Source: Dyadobacter sp. NIV53
GTDB lineage: Bacteria; Bacteroidota; Bacteroidia; Cytophagales; Spirosomataceae
Direction: 5' to 3'
NCBI RefSeq assembly: GCF_019711195.1
Contig: NZ_CP081299.1
Location: 2,170,001-2,234,000 of the forward strand
DNA: 64,000 nt
In this document: positions 10,132-19,100 of the stretch, in pieces
How the letters are laid out: every line of letters begins with the position of its first letter
Numbering within the stretch: position 1 is the first letter of the stretch
Notes under the pieces: model-generated
Told to the model about the DNA's origin: nothing
Databases searched by the model: none
The model's input: the letters and a program-made list of their open reading frames with translations, nothing else
Position numbers and translations under genes: made by a program

Positions 10132-10269
10132 AGACCTTATCACGAATTCTTTTGTATTGCTATCGGCCGTCGGCATTCGGCTGTCAAATTGATGCTTGGA
10201 AGGAGATTTTGGATGATTTCCTACTGCCGATACTAATACTGTCTTACAATATAATTCGTGATAAGGTCT
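10132..10269. mobile_element. 138-bp inverted-repeat element (MITE-like), copy 1
   Basis: Perfect 17-base terminal inverted repeats, AGACCTTATCACGAATT at the left and its complement at the right, continuing imperfectly to about 27 bases (TTGTA). A second copy of identical length lies at 31849-31986, with about 18 mismatches by eye. The interior has no coding capacity but includes a shorter inverted repeat around TCGGCA/TGCCGA, so the whole element could fold into a long hairpin. It lies between the convergent map and histidine kinase genes, where it may act as a two-way terminator. I see no clear target-site duplication. Confidence 0.8.
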
Positions 10270-10280
10270 ATTACTTATGC

Positions 10281-13200
10281 CTAAAGTTGTGAGACCGGCA
10301 GGTAAATACTGAACACAGCCCCTTCTCCTGGATGGCTTACGACACCAATGCCACCGTTATGGTTAGCAGCTACACGTTCACAAATGGCCAGGCCTATTCC
10401 GGTTCCCGAATATTGGCTGCGACCGTGCAAACGCTGGAACAGCTGGAAAATACGGTCCGCATATTGCTGGTCAAAACCAATTCCATTGTCTGCAACATCT
10501 ATTTTGTAATATGCACCGGGAGTCCGGGTAACAATCAGGGAAGCCGGAAGATCGGAGCTTAAAATGGTTTCGCACTTAATTTCAATTACCGGGTTTACAT
10601 CTGGTTTTTTAAATTTAAGCGCATTGCTGATCAGGTTAAGAAACAACTGGTTCAATTGCATACGGTCGCCCTGGATTTCCGGCAGCTGGCGGACTGTAAT
10701 ACTTGCTGATGATTCAGTGATGACCAGTTCAAGGTCATTTAAAACTTCGTAAACGATTTTGGTCAGGGAAACAGTATCGGTTATTTCATTATTGCTCGTG
10801 AGGCGCGAAAATGCCAGCAGGTCTTCGATCATTGCAGACATACGTTGTGCAGCAGCCTGCATACGCTGAAGGTAATTTGCGCCGTCACCGAGCTTGTCAC
10901 CATAACGTACAGATAGCAAATTTGAAAACGATTGTATCTTGCGCAACGGCTCCTGAAGATCGTGGGAAGCGACATAGGCAAATTGCTGAAGGTTGACATT
11001 GGACTGGTTCAGCCTGTTGTTTGAGTCCGAAAGCTCTTCATTTGTAGCAATGTATTCCTCATTGATAGCAGCCAGTTCTTCGTTCGATGCTTCGAGCTCT
11101 TCAGTGCGCTCCTGTACCTGTAATTCGAGTGTAAGATTGATTTTTCTTTGTACAGTCACGTCCTGGACGGTGCCGGTCATTATCACTGGTTTGCCGTTTT
11201 CATCATAACGTACTTTACCCTGGGCATGCAGGATCCTGGAAGATCCTGTCTTTTCTGCATCCATCATATACTCCATATCAAATAGGCCGTTTGATCCGGG
11301 AGCAATGGCCTGGTTTACAGCAGCGATAACCGCAGGGCGATCTTTTTCGGAGATTGCTGCATACGTTTTTTCAGAGGTGAGCTGGTCATTTTTTTGTAGG
11401 CCAAACCAGTATTTCAACCGATCTGAGTAGTCCAGGGTTCCGGTATTCAAATCAATTGAGAAAGTACCCAGTTCGGCAAGTTCAATGGCGCCGCGCAGAA
11501 AAGCCTGTGTTTCTTCAATTTTTTTTCTGGCCAGTACATGCTCGGTCAGATCTGTTGCCACAACCAGCACCCCAGTGATGGTTCCTTCCAGATCACGCTG
11601 CGGCTGGTAGGCCAGATTTACATAAATCGTTTGCAGCACATCGTCATATATGATATCTACCGGCTGTTCTTTGGAAATAAACGGAATTCCTGTAGTTATA
11701 ACCTGCTGTAAAAGTTTGTCAAAACCCTGTCCCTGCATTTCAGGAAGTGCCTGTATAAGTGGCTTGCCAATAATTTCCTGCGGCGGCCTGCCAACAAGTT
11801 TGCCGTAAAACGGATTGGCCATAGTGAAGGTCAGATCGTCTTTGCTGATCATGGCAATTCCAACAGGCGACTGCTCAAAGAGCGATAAGAGCTGCAGCTC
11901 ACTCTGCCGTATTTGTTTTTCCACATGTACCCGCTCTGTTACCTCAATAGCAATATCGAGTATAGCATATACTTTTTCTTCACTGTCAAAAACCGGTGAA
12001 TAAGTAATATCGTAATAGTTCCGGCTCATTACACCATGCTGGACGATATTGACCTGTGTGCCAAAGCTGTTATATGTGATGCCGGTTGTGTATACATCAT
12101 CAAGAATCTGTAAAAAAGGCTGGCTTTCCAGTTCCGGCATTACTTCACGCAACGGTTTTCCAGTAATATCCGGACCCTTACCCACTATATCAATGAAGCT
12201 CTGGTTAGGTAGTTCCACCACCAGGTCACGACCTACAAAAAGGCCGATCGCCGCCGGAGCAGATGCTATCACAGTCCTTAATTTGGATTCACTTTCCTGT
12301 AATGCCTTTTTCGCCAGCACCTGTGGAGTTACATCAATGGACATATCTATGATCCCATAAACCTTCCCCAACTCATCAAACAGCGGTTTGTAGGTATAAG
12401 TAAAATAGTAGGTACTGAGTTTTCCATCTACCTCCAGATCAACCGGTGCGTCTACTGAGGTAAAAGTTGTTCCGTTATTATAAATATCTGCAAGAATATC
12501 ATGAAAGGGCTGTCCTTCCAGTTCGGGAAGAGCTTCCCTGAGAGGTTTGCCAATTACCGACATATCTTTTCCCCAGTATTGGGTCATAGGCTGGTTGATC
12601 AGCTCCACGATCATGTCCTTTCCTGTAAAAAGACTGATACCTACGGGGATTTCTTCGATCAGTGTCCGAAATTTGTTTTCACTTGCCTCAAGTTCTTTGA
12701 CTGCGTTATACTGTGCGGTCACTTCATTTGCCATGACCATGATCCCGGATATTTCTCCATTTTCTTCCAGCATGGGAGTATATACAAAATCAAAGTAAAC
12801 CTGCTCGGGCTGGTCATTTCTGAATAATGTGGCAGGATAGCCGCTGCCTGCATAAGGCAACCCGGTTTTGTAAACATTTTGAAGCAATTCCACAAAACCC
12901 TGTCCCTCTATTTCCGGCAATGCATCTACCAGTCTCATTCCGGTGATGGAAGGACTTTTACCCCAGACCTCAAAGAGCTTATCATTGCCGAGTTCAACAA
13001 TCAGTTCCGGCCCGCTTAAAAGCCCGATGGCCATAGGTGCCTGCTGTGCAACGGTCTGAAAACTTCTTGAATGCTTTTGCTGCTCTTTAAGACGTCCCCT
13101 GTTTTCAACCTCATTTGTAATATCACTGAAGGTACCTAAAACTCGTGAAGTACTTGTTGCAGGATCTGAATGGGATTGTCCTTTGCAATGCAGCCAGCGG

Positions 13201-13508
13201 TATGTACCTGTGTGATCCACAATCGTACGTAACTCTGTTGAAAAAGTTACTCCGTTTTTTAAAGAAGCATCAATTTCACTCGTGAAGTCATTCCTGTCGT
13301 TTTCATGAATACGATCAAGGAGAAACTCCAGATCAACGATATCATTGCCTGCTAAATTAAAAAGGGCTTTTGCCCGACGGCATAAACGGACGTGGTTTGT
13401 TTGTAGATCATATTCCCAGGTACCGATACCTGCTGATTCAAGGGCGAGCTCAAGTCGCTGTATTTCCAGGGCATTATCGGTATTAAAGGGCTTAGACGTG
13501 CCTTCCAT
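10281..13508 (-). CDS. Multi-PAS cytoplasmic sensor histidine kinase
   Basis: This encodes 1075 residues with no signal peptide or membrane segment, so it is a soluble kinase. Six PAS-type domains follow one another (about 14-140, 150-275, 280-405, 405-530, 535-660, 665-790). The middle four are clearly related to one another and repeat a GKPLREALPELEGQPF-like segment. A coiled coil (790-845, QVQERTEELEASNEELAAIN) leads to the dimerisation helix with the phospho-acceptor His849 (VASHDLQEPL), then the ATPase domain with N-box NLISNALKF, DNGIGF and GTGIGLAI. A receiver-only protein is encoded 123 bases upstream on the same strand and is the obvious partner. The signal sensed is unknown; no haem- or flavin-binding motif is obvious. 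Confidence 0.95.
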   Translation of the reverse strand: MEGTSKPFNTDNALEIQRLELALESAGIGTWEYDLQTNHVRLCRRAKALFNLAGNDIVDLEFLLDRIHENDRNDFTSEIDASLKNGVTFSTELRTIVDHTGTYRWLHCKGQSHSDPATSTSRVLGTFSDITNEVENRGRLKEQQKHSRSFQTVAQQAPMAIGLLSGPELIVELGNDKLFEVWGKSPSITGMRLVDALPEIEGQGFVELLQNVYKTGLPYAGSGYPATLFRNDQPEQVYFDFVYTPMLEENGEISGIMVMANEVTAQYNAVKELEASENKFRTLIEEIPVGISLFTGKDMIVELINQPMTQYWGKDMSVIGKPLREALPELEGQPFHDILADIYNNGTTFTSVDAPVDLEVDGKLSTYYFTYTYKPLFDELGKVYGIIDMSIDVTPQVLAKKALQESESKLRTVIASAPAAIGLFVGRDLVVELPNQSFIDIVGKGPDITGKPLREVMPELESQPFLQILDDVYTTGITYNSFGTQVNIVQHGVMSRNYYDITYSPVFDSEEKVYAILDIAIEVTERVHVEKQIRQSELQLLSLFEQSPVGIAMISKDDLTFTMANPFYGKLVGRPPQEIIGKPLIQALPEMQGQGFDKLLQQVITTGIPFISKEQPVDIIYDDVLQTIYVNLAYQPQRDLEGTITGVLVVATDLTEHVLARKKIEETQAFLRGAIELAELGTFSIDLNTGTLDYSDRLKYWFGLQKNDQLTSEKTYAAISEKDRPAVIAAVNQAIAPGSNGLFDMEYMMDAEKTGSSRILHAQGKVRYDENGKPVIMTGTVQDVTVQRKINLTLELQVQERTEELEASNEELAAINEEYIATNEELSDSNNRLNQSNVNLQQFAYVASHDLQEPLRKIQSFSNLLSVRYGDKLGDGANYLQRMQAAAQRMSAMIEDLLAFSRLTSNNEITDTVSLTKIVYEVLNDLELVITESSASITVRQLPEIQGDRMQLNQLFLNLISNALKFKKPDVNPVIEIKCETILSSDLPASLIVTRTPGAYYKIDVADNGIGFDQQYADRIFQLFQRLHGRSQYSGTGIGLAICERVAANHNGGIGVVSHPGEGAVFSIYLPVSQL

Positions 13509-13631
13509 GAATTGGTATTTTTTTAGGAAAGATAAAGAAATCGGTAAATAAACAGAACTCCGGCTTTCAAGCCAGCATTGCCGAATATTAATAAATTAAT
13601 AAACAGGCCAGTAAAAAATAAAGTAATTGGT

Positions 13632-14054
13632 TTACAATCTAAAGCGCTCAGTCAGTTCCCTGGCCAGGTTTATATAACCCTCAAAACTGACTGGTTTAGT
13701 CCTGAAAAGATCTATGCCAGACTCGGCAGCATTTAGGGCCAGATGTTTGTCATTAGAAGTAGTGATCATCACCAGCGGGACGTTTTCATATACCTTGTTG
13801 GTCCTGATCGCCTGGGCGGCTTCCAGTCCGTTCATTCTTGGCATATTCATATCCAGAAGAATTAAGTCTGCTTTCGGAGCGTGGTCATGTCCGATTTTAC
13901 CGAGCAGGTCACATCCATTGACTGCTTCAATGATATGTACCGATATGCCAATGGCTTTGATTGCTTCACATATCAAAAACCTGTCATCATCGTCGTCATC
14001 GGTCAAATATATGTTTGAAAGACTTCCAGCCATCCTGCAATTTGTGTTTGCCAT
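13632..14054 (-). CDS. Receiver-only response regulator
   Basis: A 140-residue stand-alone CheY-like/Rcp1-like domain with no output module. The acidic pocket is an unusual run of Asp at 19-24, the phospho-acceptor is Asp68 (LILLDMNMPRMNG), the conserved Thr is at 98/99 and Lys120 is in RTKP. An alternative start at Met8 would still give a full receiver. The downstream six-PAS kinase gene on the same strand is the likely phospho-donor. Output must go through another protein or the kinase itself. Confidence 0.93.
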   Translation of the reverse strand: MANTNCRMAGSLSNIYLTDDDDDDRFLICEAIKAIGISVHIIEAVNGCDLLGKIGHDHAPKADLILLDMNMPRMNGLEAAQAIRTNKVYENVPLVMITTSNDKHLALNAAESGIDLFRTKPVSFEGYINLARELTERFRL

Positions 14055-14113
14055 AAATGTAGCAGGTTTTATCCGATTTTGTTTCCAGCTGTTGAATTAG
14101 CATATAACAGCAC

Positions 14114-14121
14114 CAAAATTA
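14114..14121 (-). promoter_or_regulatory. Putative -7 promoter box for the receiver/kinase operon
   Basis: On the minus strand this reads TAATTTTG, a full match to the Bacteroidota sigma-A -7 consensus TAnnTTTG. It lies about 60 bases upstream of the response regulator start. No convincing -33 TTTG partner is seen. Confidence 0.4.
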
Positions 14122-14401
14122 CAAGTACCGTCGTATACTGTATTATTTCATTTTTTATTGAACAAATATGGTTTTTTCTAAAAAAGCATAATTTATAATT
14201 CCCTGATCCCGGAAGCATTGTTAATGGTAATTATATCAGGTTTTATGTAATTTCAGGCAGGCAGATCATAACAGCACTTTTTAAGCTAACCAGAAGTTAA
14301 GTAACTAACAGACAGTTTTATTACAAGTTGGCTATGAAAGTCTTTTTATGTAATTTTCCAGTATTGGGTGTATTTCTTACCACATACTTAACTTACCACT
14401 C
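14122..14401. other. Intergenic region without a recognised gene
   Basis: This is AT-rich, between the divergent response regulator and the unknown 143-residue protein. I see no open frame with coding character, no strong hairpin and no repeat shared with the rest of the window; it presumably carries the promoters of both genes. Confidence 0.5.
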
Positions 14402-14833
14402 ATGATAAAGCTATGTGAAAATATTCTGGGGCTTATTCTAAAAAAATGGCCCAAAGCAAAGTTGTATGTTTATGATGATGTAACACTGCATGACGGTGAG
14501 TTAACCATCACTCACCAAAACGATTGGTTTATTACTATTACTACCTCGTCAGTTAAGGTTTCTGCCATTTTTTACCGCATTACCGGAGCTGTTAAAAACC
14601 ACAATCAAGGTTACAGGTATATAAGGGAGTATCTGATCAGCAGGCCGGAAAAGGATGGCAGGCACCTGGTTAGCTATCTTGACCAGTCAGATACGCCGCG
14701 ATTGGTTAAAATACACTGGACGCTGGCTGACCTGATTGAAAATCTTGAATTGGAAGTTCGTAAATCCAATGAAGGCAACAGAAAAAAATCTTCCGGCCAG
14801 AATAACGGGACTAACGCCGGCAGGTCGTTTTAA
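14402..14833 (+). CDS. Hypothetical protein, 143 residues
   Basis: No family recognised. The protein is soluble, with no signal peptide or membrane helix. The first ~65 residues look like alternating strands (AKLYVYDDVTLHDGELTITH) and are followed by a charged helical half ending in a low-complexity polar tail (about 120-143, rich in Ser, Asn, Gly and Lys). The frame is open for its full length and its codon use resembles that of the neighbours. It is separated from the adjacent genes by about 290-350 bases and is probably transcribed alone. Confidence 0.55.
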   Translation: MIKLCENILGLILKKWPKAKLYVYDDVTLHDGELTITHQNDWFITITTSSVKVSAIFYRITGAVKNHNQGYRYIREYLISRPEKDGRHLVSYLDQSDTPRLVKIHWTLADLIENLELEVRKSNEGNRKKSSGQNNGTNAGRSF

Positions 14834-15088
14834 AAAGTAACCTGTACACTTAAATTGTTCAGAATTTAGATTGTTTAACAACCGGAAAGTTTTTTCGGAG
14901 TAGGATTGTATGTCCTTAAAATTGCGATCATCCATTCCGTTTCATTTCCTAATCTGCCTTGTTTTTTATCTGACCCGCTTTTAGTTTTTCAATCCTCTTT
15001 TCAATTTCAGGTTATTCACGAGCAATAAAATTTCCAGTATATCGAAATAAATAGTTGGATATATTCCAATTATTAGGAAATAATCCAT

Positions 15089-15096
15089 TAAATTTG
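15089..15096 (+). promoter_or_regulatory. Putative -7 promoter box for the MYG1-family gene
   Basis: TAAATTTG matches TAnnTTTG and ends 24 bases before the start codon at 15121, a plausible spacing for a short leader. The -33 element is not clear. Confidence 0.35.
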
Positions 15097-15120
15097 TGAT
15101 ATCCTGAATTTTTATCAATT

Positions 15121-15912
15121 ATGCATTACCTAAAAGTTATTACCCACGACACCACATTTCATGCAGATGAAATATTCGCCGTGGCCCTCCTGAAATATAT
15201 TGGTTATCAGGTCGAACTTTCGCGCACCCGAAATCCGCAGATCCTTGCCCCGGCAATTGCTGATCCGTCGGTGGCGGTACTGGATGTTGGTGGTGAATAT
15301 AACCCGCTGATGTTCAATTTTGATCATCATCAGGATATGGCCCTTCAATCGGCTGCCGGATTGATCTATGAGAATTTCAAAAACAGGATTTGCCCTCCCG
15401 ATGCGCAGCCGTTTTTTGGCCAGTTCATCAGTTCGATCGATGCGATGGACACCAATCGTGACAATATTTTTGAGCTGATGCGTGCATTACCATCCGGATT
15501 CAGGAATACTTCCAGTATCATCGGCCGTTTCAACAGAGATGTAACCAACGCCGCCGAACAACTTGCACAGTTCGAAAAGGCGCTTGACTTTGCAGCGATC
15601 ATGATCGAAAATGAATTATATGAAGCCATCAGAAAAGCCAAATCAGAAGCTGACTATGCCAACAGGACCATTTTACCAAATAACGTAGCCGTTTTTGATG
15701 AATATTCCGCAGTATGGAAAAATAAGAACGAACACGTTTTTGTAGTACTTCCACACGCCAACGGATGGCAGATACAGACCATAGATACAACAATCGCAAC
15801 AGTTCCCGAATCCATCACTGAAAGCGAAGGGTTCATTTTCCGGCATGGCTCCGGATTTATGGCCGTGGTAAAAGACAAAGAAGTTGCGGTTTCTTTCGCG
15901 GAGACATTATAG
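15121..15912 (+). CDS. MYG1 (UPF0160) family phosphoesterase/exonuclease-like protein
   Basis: This encodes 263 residues. The N-terminus THDTTFHADEIFAVALL supplies His9, His14 and Asp16, and DVGG (55-58) followed by FDHHQ (68-71) gives the DHH metal-binding set shared by MYG1 proteins and DHH phosphoesterases. Eukaryotic MYG1 is reported to be a 3'-5' RNA exonuclease; the bacterial role is not established. The protein is slightly shorter than typical eukaryotic members and is cytoplasmic. A strong terminator follows, so it forms a single-gene unit. Confidence 0.88.
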   Translation: MHYLKVITHDTTFHADEIFAVALLKYIGYQVELSRTRNPQILAPAIADPSVAVLDVGGEYNPLMFNFDHHQDMALQSAAGLIYENFKNRICPPDAQPFFGQFISSIDAMDTNRDNIFELMRALPSGFRNTSSIIGRFNRDVTNAAEQLAQFEKALDFAAIMIENELYEAIRKAKSEADYANRTILPNNVAVFDEYSAVWKNKNEHVFVVLPHANGWQIQTIDTTIATVPESITESEGFIFRHGSGFMAVVKDKEVAVSFAETL

Positions 15913-15941
15913 ATTTTTAAATTGGGATAATAGTTAGGTTC

Positions 15942-15976
15942 AAACACCCCGCTGGCAATGCTGGCGGGGTGTTTTT
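15942..15976 (+). terminator. Rho-independent terminator after the MYG1-family gene
   Basis: AAACACCCCGC (15942-15952) pairs perfectly with GCGGGGTGTTT (15964-15974), an 11-bp GC-rich stem with an 11-base loop, followed by a T-run. It starts 30 bases after the stop codon. Confidence 0.9.
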
Positions 15977-16189
15977 ATTGAAATTATCTTTTCAATTCAG
16001 CTTAATTCTATTTTTCAGCAGAATCATTATAACATATTAAAAACAGCTCAAATCCATAATTCTTCTGCAAGAGCAAATTGATACTTCATTGATCAAATAT
16101 AAAAACACCATTCCCTAATTTTATTGATATAAGCACCTGATATAATGAAAAATAGGCTAGCTTAGTACAGAATCTTATTGAAGGTCACC

Positions 16190-19100
16190 ATGATCCAATA
16201 TGCTTTTCGCCTCGCACTTTCACTGACGCTCTTTTTCATCAGCGGTACGCTCCTATTGGCACAGCAGCCTCTTATTGAAACAATCAGCACGCCGCCGGGT
16301 TTTGATGCGCATGAGATAGCAGATATACGCCAGGATGGGCAGGGTTATCTATGGCTTGCTTCGGGTTCCGGTTTGATGCGCTTTGACGGATATACCTGGA
16401 AAATATATCAGCACGACCCCAAAAACCCTAATTCTCTGGCTGGGGACAATGTCAGGACGGTTTGCCCTACCCGCGATGGATTGATCTGGATTGGAGGATG
16501 GAGTTCGGGACTGGATTGCCTGAATCCGAAAACCGGAAAATTTACCCATCATCAGGTAATCAAACGAAAGGAATACAAATATGAAGACAACGCGATCAGT
16601 GCGCTTCTTGAAGACCATTTGGGTAATCTCTGGATTGGTACAATTGGTGGCCTATATCGTTTGGAGAAGCCGACAGGGCGCTTCATTCCGTATCAATCCA
16701 TAGCAAAAAATCCCCGGACGCTCAGCCACAGGCATATCAGCAGTATTTATGAGGACAAACAAGGTACTCTCTGGATCGGAACGGGAGATCAGGGCAGTTC
16801 CAAACTTTTTGAGGGAGGTTTGAATAAGCTGGACCGCCGGACGAACACATTTACCCGTTACCTTCACAATCCCTCCGATCCGAACTCGCTGATAGAAAAT
16901 CGGGTTCTGGCTATTTTTGAAGACAGTCGGGGAACTTTCTGGATTGGGACTGGCGGAGATGGCTTGCATACTATGAATCGCAAATCCGGAAAATTTACCC
17001 GATATCCCTTTCAGGAAACAGATCCGGGAAGGCTTAGCCGCCCTTTTACCAAAGAAAAAAATCTTCGGGCATTCCCTACAAGCGGAATCCGGTTTATCAG
17101 GGAGGATCCCGCAGGTGCCATCTGGATCGGTACGCTTGACGCTGGTGCAAACCGGTACGATCCGGCATCGGGCCGAGTGAAACATTATCTGACACCTGCG
17201 GACGGGCTTCCCGATTTCAACCTTTTTTCTGCCTGCCGAACCCGTGACGGCACACTTTGGATAGGAACCATTCCCGGCCATCTTGTCAAGGTGATCGTAA
17301 CGGATAGCCCTGTTAAGAAAGAAAAAACGCTAACCGGTGTTCATTATTTTGAAGAAGACTCCACCGGCACTCTTTGGATTGGGACGATTAGTGGATTGAT
17401 TACAGGGGATTCTGTTTCAAAACCAGCTGCTAATTGGCTCAAAGAGGCAAGAAAACAGACTAAACTTTCAACCGATCATGTGACAAGGTTAAACACTGAC
17501 AGGCAGGGGAATCGTTGGATTTCTACCTGGAATAATGGGTTGTACCTTTATGAAACTGCCAAAGGAAAGTTTACCCATTACGTGCACGATTCTTCTGATG
17601 TATTCAGCATGAGTCCGGGAGAGGCAGCTGGTTTTTATCAGGACCGCAGTGGGACAAACTGGATACTGACAGCAGGTGGCCTGGACAGAATGGAGAACAA
17701 TTCCGGAAAATTCAGGCATTACCGGCATCAGGATCGGGACAGCACTTCCATCAGTAATGATTATATACTTGCCGTACAGGAAGATCATACTGGTGCATTC
17801 TGGGTTGGAACTAATGGAGGCGGGCTTAATCTGATGGACCGGGCAACGGGAAAGTTTAAACATTTTCTGCCCTGGAGTATTGTTACGCAAATAGTGGAGG
17901 ATCGCCATGGCACTATATGGGTGGCATCTTCGCTGGGACTGCACCGTTATGAACGAAAAAGTGGCGTTTTTTTGCCTTTTACAGATCGTGGTTCGGGCAA
18001 AACGCTTTCGTTTGTAAAGTCCCTGATCGCGGATAATGAGGACAATCTTTGGGCAACCACGTCCAACGGTATCGGAGCTGTAAGTGCAAACCGGAAGTCT
18101 ATTCGCTGGTTTAGCACCAATTATGGTGTGCCGCTGGGTGAAGATTTCTTTTTTGGGGGAAGTTACAAAAGGCGTGATGGAAGCATTTATTTCGGAAGTA
18201 TGGAGAGATATTTTCATTTTCAACCTGAAGAATTATTAATAAACCGCCCTATTCCACCGTTACTCAATTTCTCTGCTTTTCGGGTTCATAATCAGTTGAT
18301 CACGCCACAAGAAAAATCGGTAGAGCTGGACCATACCCAAAATGTTTTCTCTATAGACTTTGCAGCCATTGACTTCCGGCATCCTGAACTTCATTTGTAC
18401 ACGTATAAACTCGAAAATTACGATGCGGAATGGCATCCGGTTAGCGCGGAACGTACCGCGAACTACTCCAATGTTCCGCCAGGAGAATTTAATTTTCGGG
18501 TCAGGGCTTCCAACAGTGACGGGATTTGGGTTGAAAAATCCATGACGATTCTCATTTCACCACCCTGGTGGCGTACAGGCTGGGCTTATACTTTATATGT
18601 TTTTATCCTTGCTGCACTTTTCTTTGGCGGCTGGCAAGCTTTACTGAGGCGCGAACGTGTTAAAAATGCATTGAAGATAAAAGAGATAAAAGCGCAGCAG
18701 TTATTGGAAATGGATCGCCTTAAATCCGATTTTTTCACTAATGTATCACACGAATTCCGTACACCTTTGACACTTATTCTCAGTCCGCTGGAGAACTGGC
18801 TTACCGATATATCCGACGACAATCCGTATTCCGGCCAGTTCAGGAGCATGCACAGGAACGCAAAACGGCTCTTGCTTTTGGTCAACCAATTGCTCGATCT
18901 TTCCAGACTGGAAGCCGGAAAAATGCAGATTGATGCACAACCCGGCGACCTGATTTATTTTGTAAAACGGATAGCGAATGCCTTTATTTCTTTGGCAGAA
19001 AGCCGGGGAATTGCATTTCAGGTTATTGTGCCGGAAGGAAATCTCTGGCTCAGTTTCGACATGGATAAACTGGAAAAAATCCTGAACAATCTGCTTTCCA

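Noticed and set aside
17489..18223. 244-codon open frame antisense to the hybrid sensor gene (also 16652-17281, 209 codons)
   Set aside because: Long antisense shadows of a well-supported gene; rich in Cys, Arg and Pro with no domain.
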